The notes: generated from the letters alone by a model not told the origin. Shown: positions 1-8,672, counted from the first letter of the stretch. The stretch is DNA of 64,000 nucleotides from Pseudomonadota bacterium (GCA_021809435.1 JAKBAD010000002.1:324042-388041); one strand, 5' to 3'. Numbers and translations: made by a program.

Positions 1-329
1 ACCTGCCCGCCCGGCTCGCCGCCCATTTCGCCGGCCCCGATGAGCGCAACCTCGCCGACATTCCAGACAAGGACCTCACCGCCCTGGGCGGGCGGCTGAA
101 TCGTTACGGCTTCATCGCCACCGGCACCGAGGGATTCGCCAAGGCCGAGGTGACGGGCGGAGGGGTGAGCACGGCGGATCTGGCCTCGCAGGATTGCCAG
201 GCGAGGGCCGTGCCTGGGCTTTATTTTATCGGCGAGGCGGTGGATGTCACCGGCTGGCTGGGGGGGTATAATTTCCACTGGGCCTGGGCAAGCGGCCAGG
301 CGGCGGGCATTTCGGCCGCGCAGGCTTAA
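1..329 (+). CDS. BaiN/HI0933-family flavoprotein, C-terminal fragment
   Basis: The frame is open from the left edge (full codons from base 3) and ends at TAA 327-329, so only the last 108 residues are present. The C-terminal signature GEAVDVTGWLGGYNFHWAWA is the FAD-contacting segment typical of the HI0933/YhiN/BaiN family of NAD(P)/FAD-dependent oxidoreductases. The middle of the fragment (RYGFIATGTEGFAKAEVTGG) also fits the family. The physiological substrate is not established for most members and cannot be read here. The family call is firm; the role is unknown. Confidence 0.88.
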   Translation, partial: LPARLAAHFAGPDERNLADIPDKDLTALGGRLNRYGFIATGTEGFAKAEVTGGGVSTADLASQDCQARAVPGLYFIGEAVDVTGWLGGYNFHWAWASGQAAGISAAQA

Positions 330-395
330 CCGAAATGTCACGCTTCACGGCCCGATAAGACGCTACCAGACGCCCCTTTAACAAAGGGTCTGGTT

Positions 396-1808
396 ATGCG
401 TTTGTTCAATCGTTTCAGCCTGTTGGCGGGTATTGCCACTTGTGTTCTGCCCAGCCTCGCCCACGCGCAAACCGCCCCCAACCTGGCTGTGCTGCGCGGG
501 CTGGCCCCGTTTGATCAGCTGCTGGCCACCGCGCCGGGCCGGGCGGCGCTGGCGGCCAATTACCGCGTGACGGGGGATATCCAGTCCGGGCGGGCGCACC
601 AGCCTTTGCTGCTCAGCTTCCCCGCTCAGCAGGCCCAGGCCCTGCGAGACGCCTTTATCACCGGGTCGGATGCCTCCAATCTGGCCGATGGGTTGGGCAG
701 CACGCTGGGGGCGGCTTATCAGGCACGGGCGAACTTCACCTCCACCGATGACGGCCAGACCTACCGCGCCACCAGCCTGACCCCGAGCCTGGCCGCGCTG
801 ATCTCTTATACCACCTCGTTGACCGAGGCCGATGCCGGAGCGGGCAAGTATTTTTTCGCCAGCGGCACGATCAATGGCTCGACCCCGGCTTCGGATGCCG
901 CCTATCCGCTGCTGCTGGGCGGGTCGGTTTCGGTTTATGACACCTACCCCCACCCCAACCCCGGCGGCGCGGCCTGCACGACGATCCGCAGCGACCGCGG
1001 CGATTCGCGCCCCCTGCTGACCTTGAAAACCCTGACCTTGTTCGAGGCGGCCGATTATTTCGGGGTCAAGCAAACGAGCCTCAATTATTTGTGCGGCCCG
1101 ACGGATAATGAGCAACGCAGCCCGTCTTTTCCCTCCGGCCACTCCACTTACGCTTATACGGAGGCGCTGCTGCTGGGCTATATGGTGCCGGAGCGTTTTC
1201 CCCAGATGGTGGTGCGCGCGGGTGAATATGGCAATGACCGCATCGTGCTCGGCGCGCATTATGCCATGGACATCATCGCCGGGCGCACGCTCTCGCTTTA
1301 TGATCTGGCGCATTTACTGGCCAATGACCCGCAATATCTGGGGCTGACGCTCAAGGGCCATGATTCGATCCCGGCGCCGGAACAGCCGGTGAGCGATTTT
1401 CAGGCGGCGCTCGCCAGCGCGCAAACCGATGCCCGCGCCGCGCTGGAACAACAGACCGGCATGAGCGTGGGCGCGGCGGCGGCCAAGGATGACAGCCGCT
1501 TCAGCCACCCCGCCGCGATGCTCAAATTCTATGAATACACCATGAATTACGGCCTGCCGGTGGTCTATCCCGCCCAGGCCGGACATGAAGAGGATGTGCT
1601 GACGCGCGCGCCGGAGGCGGGGTATTTGCTCACCACCGCCTATCCGCAGCTCTCCTTGGTGCAGGCGGATGATATTTTGACCCAGACCGAGGCACCGGGG
1701 GGCGGGTTTTTGGATAATGGCTCTGAGTTCGGGATTTATTCGCGGCTCGACCTCTACCGCGCGGCGCTCAGGGCGCGGGCGCTGATCGCCACGCAAACCC
1801 AGAAATAA
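396..1808 (+). CDS. Exported PAP2-superfamily acid phosphatase
   Basis: This 470-residue protein begins with a clear signal peptide (MRLFNRFSLLAGIATCVLPSLAHA), so it should act in the periplasm or outside the cell. It carries the three-part PAP2/class A acid phosphatase signature: RGDSRP near residues 201-206, PSFPSGHS near 243-250, and DRIVLGAHYAMD near 280-291. The expected K-X6-RP lysine appears to be arginine, and the usual SR of motif 3 reads DR. It should hydrolyse phosphomonoesters. It has about 180 residues after motif 3, much longer than the roughly 250-residue class A enzymes. The start has a purine-rich AAAGGG upstream. Confidence 0.85.
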   Translation: MRLFNRFSLLAGIATCVLPSLAHAQTAPNLAVLRGLAPFDQLLATAPGRAALAANYRVTGDIQSGRAHQPLLLSFPAQQAQALRDAFITGSDASNLADGLGSTLGAAYQARANFTSTDDGQTYRATSLTPSLAALISYTTSLTEADAGAGKYFFASGTINGSTPASDAAYPLLLGGSVSVYDTYPHPNPGGAACTTIRSDRGDSRPLLTLKTLTLFEAADYFGVKQTSLNYLCGPTDNEQRSPSFPSGHSTYAYTEALLLGYMVPERFPQMVVRAGEYGNDRIVLGAHYAMDIIAGRTLSLYDLAHLLANDPQYLGLTLKGHDSIPAPEQPVSDFQAALASAQTDARAALEQQTGMSVGAAAAKDDSRFSHPAAMLKFYEYTMNYGLPVVYPAQAGHEEDVLTRAPEAGYLLTTAYPQLSLVQADDILTQTEAPGGGFLDNGSEFGIYSRLDLYRAALRARALIATQTQK

Positions 1809-1850
1809 GCTCAAAAAACCTTAAAAAAATCAAAAATTTTTGCGGGGTTT

Positions 1851-1876
1851 GGGGAGCTTTTTATAAAAAGCTCCCC
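1851..1876. terminator. Perfect 26-bp palindrome with AT box, terminator-like
   Basis: A perfect inverted repeat (ggggagcttttta at 1851-1863, its complement at 1864-1876) lies between two converging genes. Next to it is a run reading caaaaatttttg (1831-1842). A similar arrangement occurs at 4292-4345, so this may be a member of a dispersed repeat that also terminates transcription. Confidence 0.6.
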
Positions 1877-1892
1877 AAGACTCCATGGGATT

Positions 1893-3773
1893 TCACCCCT
1901 CCGCCTCGGCCTGCTCCAGGGCTTCGTGGGCTTCGAGCCATGCCAATTCGGCGTCCTCGATCTCCTTTTTCACCAGCCCGAGCTTTTGCGTGACCTTGGC
2001 CAGCTCGGCGGCTTTGGCGGGGGCGTAGATCTCCTCGCCCGCAAGTTTGGCTTCCAGCGTGTCGCGCTCATGGGTGAGTTTGGTGAGGCGGGTTTCGGCG
2101 GCCTTGGCCTGGTTGCGCAGCGGCGCCAGGCGGGCGCGCAGCTCGGCGCGGGCCGCGCGGTCGTTGCGCTTGGGCTCGGTGGGTTTTTCAGACCCCGGCC
2201 CCGCCGCGCGCTCGCGCATGGTGGCGGCATAAGAGGTCAGATCGCCGTCATAGGGCGTGACCTTGCCCTCATGGACCAGCAGCAGCCGGTCGGCGGCCAG
2301 ATCGACGAGGTAGGGGTCATGGGAGATGAGCACCACCGCGCCCTCGAAATCGGTCAGGGCCTTGATGAGGGCGTCTCTGGCGTCGATGTCGAGATGGTTG
2401 GTGGGCTCGTCGAGCAGCAGCAGATGGGGGGCGTCGCGGGTGGCGAGCGCCAGCAGCAGGCGGGCTTTCTCGCCGCCCGAGAGCGCGGCGACCGGGGTTT
2501 CGACCCGCTCGGCACCCAGCCCGAAGCGCGCGGCCTGGGCGCGGATTTGCGCCGGCAGCGCCTTGGGCAGCGCGCGGGCGAGATGGTCGTAGGGGGTTTC
2601 TGTGAGGACCAGATCATCTTCCTGATGCTGGGCGAAATAGCCGATGCGCAGCCCCTTGACGCGAAATTCCCGCCCTTTCTGGGCCGCCAGCCGCCCGGCC
2701 AGCAATTTGGCGAGCGTTGATTTACCGTTGCCGTTCTGGCCCAGCAGGGCGATGCGGTCTTCCTGATCGATACGCAGGCTGACGCCGCGCAGGATGGTTT
2801 TTTCGCCATAGCCGATATCGACGCCCTCGAGCTGCAGCATGGGGGGCGGCAGGGCATCGGGCGAGGGGAAGGAGAATTCGGTGGCTTTGTCTTCGACCAC
2901 CGCCTCGATTTGGGGCAGGCGCTCGAGGGCTTTCAGGCGGCTTTGGGCCTGGCGGGCCTTGGTGGCCTTGGCGCGGAAGCGATCGACGAAGGCCTGCATG
3001 TGGGCGCGCTGGGCGGCGGCGCGCTCGGCGGCACGGGATTGCTGCAAGGCGCGTTCGGTTTTGATGCGCACGAATTCGGAGAAGCCGCCGGGGGTCATGG
3101 CGAGCTTGCCGCCATCGAGATGGACGATGGCTTCGACCGCCTTGTCGAGCAATTGGCGGTCGTGGGAGACCAGCAGAATGGCGCCGGGGAATTTTTGCAG
3201 ATAGCCCTCGAGCCAGAGGGTGGCTTCGAGGTCGAGATGGTTGGTCGGCTCGTCGAGCAGCAGCAGATCGGGCTGGCAGAACAGCACGGCGGCGAGGGCG
3301 ACCCGCATGCGCCAGCCGCCGGAATAAGACGACATGGGCCGGGCTTGGGCGGCGGCATCGAAGCCCAGCCCCGAGAGGATGGTGGCGGCGCGGGCGGGTG
3401 CGCTCTCGGCGCCAATGGTGATCAGGCGCTCGTGGATTTCAGCCAGCTTCTCGGGCGGGGTGTCGGCGTGGTGGGCGGCGTCGAGCAGTTCGGTGCGCTC
3501 GAGATCGGCGGCGAGCACGACCTCGAGCGGGGTGATGGTGCCGCCTGGGGCTTCTTGCGCCACATAGCCAAGCCGGGCGCGCGTGCCCAGGCGGATGGCG
3601 CCGCCATCGGGCTTGATGAGCCCGGCGATGAGCTTGAGGAGCGTGGATTTGCCCGCGCCGTTGCGGCCGATGAGGCCGATGCGCTTGCCTTCATCGACCA
3701 GAAGAGTAGCGTGCGCGAGCAGCGGGCGGCCGCCGATGGAGTAGGACAGGTCTTCAATGCTTAAAACGCTCAT
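1893..3773 (-). CDS. ABC-F family ATPase
   Basis: The 626-residue product has two ABC ATPase domains and no membrane segments, the ABC-F layout. Domain 1 has Walker A GRNGAGKST (about residue 37), signature SYSGGWRMRVALA and Walker B LLLLDEPTNHLD. Domain 2 has GQNGNGKST, LSGGEKARLLLA and a second LLLLDEPTNHLD. A charged linker with RAKATKARQAQSR joins them. A coiled coil rich in Glu, Lys and Ala forms the C terminus, as in Uup/YheS-type members. ABC-F proteins act on the ribosome or, for Uup-like ones, in DNA maintenance. Which subgroup this is cannot be settled by eye. It faces away from ndk with an 88-bp gap. Confidence 0.93.
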   Translation of the reverse strand: MSVLSIEDLSYSIGGRPLLAHATLLVDEGKRIGLIGRNGAGKSTLLKLIAGLIKPDGGAIRLGTRARLGYVAQEAPGGTITPLEVVLAADLERTELLDAAHHADTPPEKLAEIHERLITIGAESAPARAATILSGLGFDAAAQARPMSSYSGGWRMRVALAAVLFCQPDLLLLDEPTNHLDLEATLWLEGYLQKFPGAILLVSHDRQLLDKAVEAIVHLDGGKLAMTPGGFSEFVRIKTERALQQSRAAERAAAQRAHMQAFVDRFRAKATKARQAQSRLKALERLPQIEAVVEDKATEFSFPSPDALPPPMLQLEGVDIGYGEKTILRGVSLRIDQEDRIALLGQNGNGKSTLAKLLAGRLAAQKGREFRVKGLRIGYFAQHQEDDLVLTETPYDHLARALPKALPAQIRAQAARFGLGAERVETPVAALSGGEKARLLLALATRDAPHLLLLDEPTNHLDIDARDALIKALTDFEGAVVLISHDPYLVDLAADRLLLVHEGKVTPYDGDLTSYAATMRERAAGPGSEKPTEPKRNDRAARAELRARLAPLRNQAKAAETRLTKLTHERDTLEAKLAGEEIYAPAKAAELAKVTQKLGLVKKEIEDAELAWLEAHEALEQAEAEG

Positions 3774-3861
3774 GAAGCCTGCTCTAGCCTGTGCTTCGGG
3801 GCTTGCCCAGCCGGATAAGCCCGGCTAAAGCCGCGCCACATCCACACGGAAAGTCAAACCA

Positions 3862-4284
3862 ATGGCCCTTGAACGCACCCTCTCCATTATTAAGCCCGAC
3901 GCCACCCGCCGCAACCTGACCGGCAAGATCAATGCCAAGTTCGAGGAAGCCGGGCTGATGATCGCCGCCACCAAGCGCCTGCACCTGACCAAGGCCCAGG
4001 CCGAGGCGTTTTATGCCGTGCATGCGCACCGCCCCTTCTTTGGCGACCTGGTCAGCTTCATGATCTCGGGCCCGGTGGTGGCGCAGGTGCTGGTGGGCGA
4101 GAACGCCATTGCCAAGAACCGCGAGATCATGGGCGCCACCAACCCGGCGAACGCCGAGGCCGGCACCATCCGCGCCGAGTTCGCGGAATCGATCGAAGCC
4201 AACTCGGTGCATGGCTCGGACAGCCCCGAGGCGGCCGCGCAGGAGATCTCGTTCTTCTTCGCCGAGATTGAGATTGTGGCGTAA
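3862..4284 (+). CDS. ndk: Nucleoside diphosphate kinase
   Basis: At 140 residues it has the standard length of bacterial Ndk. It begins [15 protein letters not shown] and contains the catalytic histidine in the motif NSVHGSDS, with the phosphate-binding stretch [14 protein letters not shown] before it. It transfers the gamma-phosphate of ATP to other nucleoside diphosphates through a phosphohistidine. It is a single-gene unit followed by two hairpins. Confidence 0.98.
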   Translation: MALERTLSIIKPDATRRNLTGKINAKFEEAGLMIAATKRLHLTKAQAEAFYAVHAHRPFFGDLVSFMISGPVVAQVLVGENAIAKNREIMGATNPANAEAGTIRAEFAESIEANSVHGSDSPEAAAQEISFFFAEIEIVA

Positions 4285-4291
4285 GCCAAAA

Positions 4292-4319
4292 ATGGACCTT
4301 TTTTGAAAAAAAGGTCCAT
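4292..4319. terminator. Hairpin downstream of ndk with AT box
   Basis: The inverted repeat atggaccttttt / aaaaaggtccat with a one-base centre starts 8 bases after the ndk stop. It is followed by ccaaaaaatttttg. Its design (GGA-N-C followed by T-run, A-run and complement, then an A/T box) matches the palindrome at 1851-1876. Confidence 0.6.
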
Positions 4320-4345
4320 ACCAAAAAATTTTTGTGAGTTTGGAG

Positions 4346-4376
4346 TGCCGCCCTTTGACCAGGGGCGGCATTTTTT
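4346..4376 (+). terminator. Rho-independent terminator for ndk
   Basis: The stem tgccgccc (4346-4353) / gggcggca (4363-4370) is followed directly by six T residues, which overlap the stop codon of the convergent AraC-type gene. Confidence 0.75.
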
Positions 4377-5403
4377 ATGTGGCTTTGGCGCGGAGCTGCT
4401 CGGGCGAGGCGCCGAACCAGCGTTTGCAGGCGCGCGAGAAGGGGCTGAGCTCGGCATAGCCCAGCAACTGGGCGATGGTGGAGATGCTCAGATGCGCCTG
4501 GGGCAGGTAGGATTTGGCCAGCGTCTTGCGCACATCCTGCACGGATAAGGCATAGGTGACGCCCTCGGCGCTCAAGCGGCGCTGGAGGGTCCAGCGGGCG
4601 ATGCCCAGCGCCTCGGCGACGTCTTCGATCGGGGGAGCGCCATCGGGCAGGCGGGAGCGGATTTCGGCGCGCACGCGGTGGGGCAGCGGCACGCCGCCGC
4701 GCGGCAGGCGCTGGCCGTAAGCCTGGGCGGTGAGGCGCGCATAAAGCGCGGCGTTGAAGCCCGGCATGCGGGCGCCGAGATCGCCGGGGCGGAAAATGAG
4801 CGCGTTGGTGCGCTGGCCGAAAAACACCGGCGCGTTGAAAGTGGCCTCGTGGGCGGAGACATCTTCGGGCGCGGGATGCTCGAAATGCACCTCCTCGGGC
4901 GTGAAGCCGGGGCCATAGGCCTGGCGCAGGAGGTTTTGAAACATCGCCAGGCTCAGCTCGGCGTCCTGGCGGCGCTCGAGAATCCGCCAGTCGAGGATGC
5001 GGTATTCAAGCCGGAGCAGGCCGTTTTCGGTACGCACGCGGAACTCGCTGGCCTGCTGGTGGAGGGGGAACAAATCGGAGAATTGGCGGAGCGCCATGCC
5101 GACGCTGGGCGCGGCGAGCGCGATATCGCCCACCAGCCCGTGCGAGGAGGCGGGGAACTGGCGGCCATAGCGCAGGCCGAAATCATCGCACCCCGAGACG
5201 CGCGCGGCGCGCTCCATCATCTCGACATAGGCTGATAATTTGAGGCTGCCCTGGCTGTTTTCATCCAGCCGCGCCACATCAACCCCCGACGGGCCCATCA
5301 CCGCGTCGGCATCCGCTCCCAGATCCCGCAGGAAGGGCACCAGCCCCGCGGTGGCGACCAGCGCCAGCTCCGGGCTCCCCCCCTGCCTTGCAAATTGGCT
5401 CAT
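4375..5403 (-). CDS. AraC-family transcriptional regulator
   Basis: The product is 342 residues from ATG 5403, which is preceded by a good ribosome site (GGCGGAG). An in-frame extension back to 5550 is possible but adds a non-conserved, Arg-rich leader, so I reject it. The N-terminal two thirds fit the arabinose-binding-like domain of OruR/ArgR-type AraC regulators. The C-terminal 100 residues carry two helix-turn-helix units (EDVAEALGIARWTLQRRLSAEG and STIAQLLGYAELSPFSRACKRW). It probably controls a nearby catabolic gene. The divergent aldehyde dehydrogenase, about 170 bp away, is the obvious candidate; that link is inference. Confidence 0.9.
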   Translation of the reverse strand: MSQFARQGGSPELALVATAGLVPFLRDLGADADAVMGPSGVDVARLDENSQGSLKLSAYVEMMERAARVSGCDDFGLRYGRQFPASSHGLVGDIALAAPSVGMALRQFSDLFPLHQQASEFRVRTENGLLRLEYRILDWRILERRQDAELSLAMFQNLLRQAYGPGFTPEEVHFEHPAPEDVSAHEATFNAPVFFGQRTNALIFRPGDLGARMPGFNAALYARLTAQAYGQRLPRGGVPLPHRVRAEIRSRLPDGAPPIEDVAEALGIARWTLQRRLSAEGVTYALSVQDVRKTLAKSYLPQAHLSISTIAQLLGYAELSPFSRACKRWFGASPEQLRAKAT

Positions 5404-5572
5404 TTCACTCACTCCGCCTTTAGCCGCGGCTGTGCGTTTTCCCTGATTTCGGCGAGCGTAGAACGGGCGTTGCACGCGCGCAACCCTGGGGGGGCCGTTG
5501 TATTCGGGGGTCAATATGCCGGGCGCCTGGTTGGGTGATACTGCGTGCAATGGAACCCGAGGAGGAGCCTGT

Positions 5573-7000
5573 ATGACCCAAAATCTGAAATTCTACATTG
5601 ACGGCCAATGGGTGGACCCGGTGGTGGCCAACCCTATTCCCGTGATCGACCCCGCGACCGAAGAGGCGTTTACCGAAATTTCCGGCGGGTCGAAGGCGGA
5701 TGTGGATCTGGCGGTGGCGGCGGCCCGGCGGGCGTTCAAGAGCTTCTCGAAGACCAGCCAGGCATACCGGGTGGAGCTGCTGAAAACCTGCCTGGAGGTT
5801 TATAACAAGCGCTATGACGACATCGCCCAGGCCTGCACGCGCGAAATGGGCGCGCCGCTCAGCTTCTCGAAAGAGGCGCAAGTGTGGGTGGGGCAAGGGC
5901 ATTTTCAGGCGCTGATCGACAAGCTGGAAAATTTTGAGTTTTTTGAGACGCGGGGCACCACGCGCGTGGCGCTGGAGCCGATTGGCGTGTGCGGGCTGAT
6001 TACGCCCTGGAACTGGCCGCTGAACCAGATTGTGTGCAAAGTGGCCCCGGCCCTGGCGGCGGGCTGCACCATGGTGCTCAAACCCTCGGAGATCGCGCCC
6101 ATCAACGCGCTGATTTTCGCCGAGGTGATGCATGAGGCGGGGGTGCCGGCGGGCGTGTTCAACCTGGTGAACGGCACCGGGCCGGAGGTGGGCCAGAAGC
6201 TGGCCGAACACCCGGACGTGGACATGATGAGCTTTACCGGCTCGACGCGCGCCGGCATTATCGTGGCGCGCGAGGCGGCCAATTCGGTCAAGCGCGTGTG
6301 CCAGGAGCTGGGTGGAAAATCGGCCAATATCTTGCTGCCCGACGTGGATTTGGACGATGCGGTGCGCAAGGGTATCGGCGCTTGCTTTATCAATTCCGGC
6401 CAAAGCTGCGATGCCGCCACCCGCATGCTGGTGCCACGCGCGCTGCACGACCAGGCGCTGGCCATTGCCGCCGATGAAGCCGCCAAGCAGACCACCGGCA
6501 ACCCGTGGGAAGCCAGCACCGTGCTCGGGCCGCTGGTGAGCGAGCTGCAATGGAACAAGGTGCAGCGGCTGATTAAGGCGGGTATCGATGAAGGCGCCAC
6601 GCTGGCTTGCGGCGGGCTGGGACGGCCCGAGGGGCTGAACAAGGGCTATTATGCCAAGCCGACGGTGTTTGGGAATGTCACGCCGGGCATGACCATCGAG
6701 AAGGAGGAGATTTTTGGGCCGGTGCTCTCGATCATCCCCTATGACACGCTCGATCAGGCGATCGAGATCGCCAATGACACGGTCTATGGGCTGGCGGCCT
6801 ATGTGCAGAGCCGCGATATTGGGAAAGCCCGCGAGGTGGCCGCCGAGATGCGCGCGGGCAGCGTTTACATCAATTATCCCGACCTTGATTTCTCCGCGCC
6901 GTTCGGGGGCTATAAGCAGTCGGGCAATGGGCGCGAATATGCCGATTTCGCGCTGCATGATTTCCTCGAGATCAAGGGGATCGTCGGGTATGGCGGCTGA
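5573..7000 (+). CDS. NAD(P)-dependent aldehyde dehydrogenase
   Basis: The 475-residue protein starts at ATG 5573 behind a strong GGAGGAG site; an upstream in-frame start at 5498 lacks one. It has the family landmarks in order: TPWNWPLNQIVCKVAPALAAG, FTGSTRAG, the general base glutamate in CQELGGKSANI, the catalytic cysteine in NSGQSCDAATR, and EEIFGPVLSI. It oxidises an aldehyde to the acid. The sequence resembles the broad group that includes 3-succinoylsemialdehyde-pyridine dehydrogenase, but the substrate cannot be read from sequence. It is transcribed away from the AraC regulator gene, which may control it. Confidence 0.93.
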   Translation: MTQNLKFYIDGQWVDPVVANPIPVIDPATEEAFTEISGGSKADVDLAVAAARRAFKSFSKTSQAYRVELLKTCLEVYNKRYDDIAQACTREMGAPLSFSKEAQVWVGQGHFQALIDKLENFEFFETRGTTRVALEPIGVCGLITPWNWPLNQIVCKVAPALAAGCTMVLKPSEIAPINALIFAEVMHEAGVPAGVFNLVNGTGPEVGQKLAEHPDVDMMSFTGSTRAGIIVAREAANSVKRVCQELGGKSANILLPDVDLDDAVRKGIGACFINSGQSCDAATRMLVPRALHDQALAIAADEAAKQTTGNPWEASTVLGPLVSELQWNKVQRLIKAGIDEGATLACGGLGRPEGLNKGYYAKPTVFGNVTPGMTIEKEEIFGPVLSIIPYDTLDQAIEIANDTVYGLAAYVQSRDIGKAREVAAEMRAGSVYINYPDLDFSAPFGGYKQSGNGREYADFALHDFLEIKGIVGYGG

Positions 7001-7052
7001 GGACGGCTGGCGTGTTTTGTATCTCACGCAAGATATTCCAGCGTTGTTTTAG

Positions 7053-7168
7053 AGCATTTTCCATTCACATGGGTTCATGAAAAATGCTCCAACTCTTTGT
7101 TTAAGCGAGCAACTTTATCCAATCAAATGATTCCATTTGCGTGGATGTCGCTCTAGCGAGCAATTTCA
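7053..7168. repeat. Intergenic inverted and direct repeats (REP-like)
   Basis: In the roughly 300-bp gene-free stretch 7001-7298 there is a 9-bp inverted repeat gagcatttt (7053-7061) / aaaatgctc (7082-7090). Two near-identical 12-mers follow: gcgagcaacttt (7105-7116) and gcgagcaatttc (7157-7168). No reading frame there is convincing. It looks like a degenerate dispersed palindromic element, but I cannot count copies genome-wide. Confidence 0.4.
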
Positions 7169-7236
7169 TCTGTTTAACCGCGCCACACTGAAAATGCCCC
7201 CTTCGGGCGGCCAACATATGGCGTGAGACAGAAGCA

Positions 7237-7268
7237 AAACGGGCCGAACCATCAGGTTCGGCCCGTTT
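7237..7268. terminator. Bidirectional terminator
   Basis: A perfect 14-bp stem, aaacgggccgaacc (7237-7250) / ggttcggcccgttt (7255-7268) with loop atca, sits between the convergent aldehyde dehydrogenase and ankyrin genes. In the minus direction the stem runs into gttttgcttc. Confidence 0.85.
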
Positions 7269-7298
7269 CCGTAGCCAATGATCTGAAATCAGCCAGGC

Positions 7299-7874
7299 TT
7301 AGTTGTGCGGGTCAAACCCCAAAAACCCGGCCTGCTGGTTTGCCTGACCCGCATTGCCCGCGGGCAGCACCGGGGCTTTGACGGCCGGCTTGACATGCGG
7401 GACCACGGGCTTACCCGGATGGGCAGGTTGCGCGGTGGTCTTGGACAAGGTCCAGGGCGCGCCGACCGGACCGCCAGCGCCGCCCTGCGCCGAGAGCTCA
7501 TTGCGGGTCTCGAGGATCAGGAAGGCGATGTTGGTGCGGTTGAGCGCGATGGCGAGATCGAGCGCGGTTTCACCAAACTGATTCTGCGCCGTCAAATCCG
7601 CTCCGCGGCTCAGCGCGTCCTGGGCGCCCGCATAATCGCCGCTGTTGACGGCCGCGAACAGCGCCTGGGTCGGGTTGCCGGAGACGGCCTGGTGCGGCGC
7701 CTGCACCGAGGGCGCGGGCGCCCCGATCCCGGGCAGGGCGGGCGGCGCCTTGTCGGCCGGTTGCGGGCGGGGCTGCGGGGCGTTGCCACCATTCATGGGC
7801 ATCATTTGGGCGAACGCCGCGCCCCCGCAAAAAGCCAGGGCCAAACCGAGAGCAGGCAAGCGAAGATGTTTCAT
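7299..7874 (-). CDS. Exported ankyrin-repeat protein
   Basis: The 191-residue product has a signal peptide (MKHLRLPALGLALAFCGGAAFAQ), a Pro-rich linker, then roughly two ankyrin units: ALFAAVNSGDYAGAQDALSRGADLTAQNQFGETALDLAIALNRTNIAFLIL, split around residues 68-120. The rest is Pro/Ala/Gly-rich and looks disordered. Ankyrin units mediate protein contacts; the partner is unknown. It ends on the 7237-7268 terminator. It lies next to phaR on the same strand but 52 bp away, and no role in polymer storage is implied. Confidence 0.8.
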   Translation of the reverse strand: MKHLRLPALGLALAFCGGAAFAQMMPMNGGNAPQPRPQPADKAPPALPGIGAPAPSVQAPHQAVSGNPTQALFAAVNSGDYAGAQDALSRGADLTAQNQFGETALDLAIALNRTNIAFLILETRNELSAQGGAGGPVGAPWTLSKTTAQPAHPGKPVVPHVKPAVKAPVLPAGNAGQANQQAGFLGFDPHN

Positions 7875-7926
7875 AAGGCCTGTCTCTAGCCCAACCCTGT
7901 TTGTCCGTCCATGTGGGGGTGGGGGA

Positions 7927-8511
7927 TCACTTGGTTTTGGCGTTCAGCGCGGCCAGCTCTTTTTGCAGGCGCTCGACCTCGGCGCGGAGCGCGGTGATTT
8001 CCTCCTGGTAATCCTGCGGCGCCTCGACCCCGGCCTTGGCGGCCTCTTCGCGGTAGAACGGCGAGAACAGGGTCAGCGCGCGCTCCATCATCGCCATGTT
8101 CTTGCGCCCGACCTCTTCCATGCCCGGCGGCATGAAGGAGCCCAGCGTCTTGCTGACCGTTTCGCGCACGCTTTCCTGCTGGCGGGCGAAATTCGCCATC
8201 GCCTCTTCAAAATAGCGGGGCACCAGGCTGGGCACGTTGCTGCCGTAAATGCCAATCAGCTGGCGCAGAAAATTGGTCGGCAACAGGGCGTTGCCCTTGC
8301 CTTCTTCCTCGACGATGATCTGCGTCAGCACGCCGCGCGTGATGTCTTCGCCGGTCTTGGCGTCGTAAACCACAAAATCCCGGTCCTTGCGGACCATTTC
8401 CGCCAGATTGTCGAGCGTGATGTAGCTTGAGCTTTCGGTGTTATACAGGCGCCGGTTGGCATATTTTTTAACAACCACGGGTTGCCGTGCGGTTTCCGAT
8501 GTCTCGTTCAT
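7927..8511 (-). CDS. phaR: Polyhydroxyalkanoate synthesis repressor PhaR
   Basis: The N-terminal block VVVKKYANRRLYNTESSSYITLDNLAEMVR is the PHB/PHA accumulation-regulator DNA-binding domain. It is followed by the second conserved unit (ILTQIIVEEE-type, here VLTQIIVEEEGKGNALLPTNFLRQLIGIYG). The C terminus is a coiled coil (QEEITALRAEVERLQKELAALNAK). From ATG 8511 it is 194 residues; ATG 8532 would add seven. In known systems PhaR binds both DNA and PHB granules and represses phasin and its own gene until polymer is present. It is divergent from the phaE-like/phaC genes and shares their 161-bp control region. Confidence 0.95.
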   Translation of the reverse strand: MNETSETARQPVVVKKYANRRLYNTESSSYITLDNLAEMVRKDRDFVVYDAKTGEDITRGVLTQIIVEEEGKGNALLPTNFLRQLIGIYGSNVPSLVPRYFEEAMANFARQQESVRETVSKTLGSFMPPGMEEVGRKNMAMMERALTLFSPFYREEAAKAGVEAPQDYQEEITALRAEVERLQKELAALNAKTK

Positions 8512-8574
8512 GACTATTTTTCCATCCCACAATTACCGCCCCTGGGCGTAATATCACCATAAAAACACGAATTT

Positions 8575-8587
8575 TGTGCGTTGCACA
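8575..8587. promoter_or_regulatory. Candidate PhaR operator
   Basis: The perfect inverted repeat tgtgc-gtt-gcaca lies in the shared control region of phaR and the phaC cluster. PhaR proteins in other bacteria bind TGC/GCA half-sites, so this is a reasonable operator. Binding itself is inference. Confidence 0.45.
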
Positions 8588-8672
8588 GAGTTTGCCTCAG
8601 GTAAGCTGTATGGCGCAATTTTTATTATGACGTTAGGAAAGAGACGGCGGGCAGGCAGGAACCGAATGCGCG

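Noticed and set aside
378-1313. Long minus-strand frame inside the phosphatase gene
   Set aside because: Arg/Gly-rich composition and no family motifs; it is the mirror of a strong plus-strand gene with a signal peptide and PAP2 motifs.
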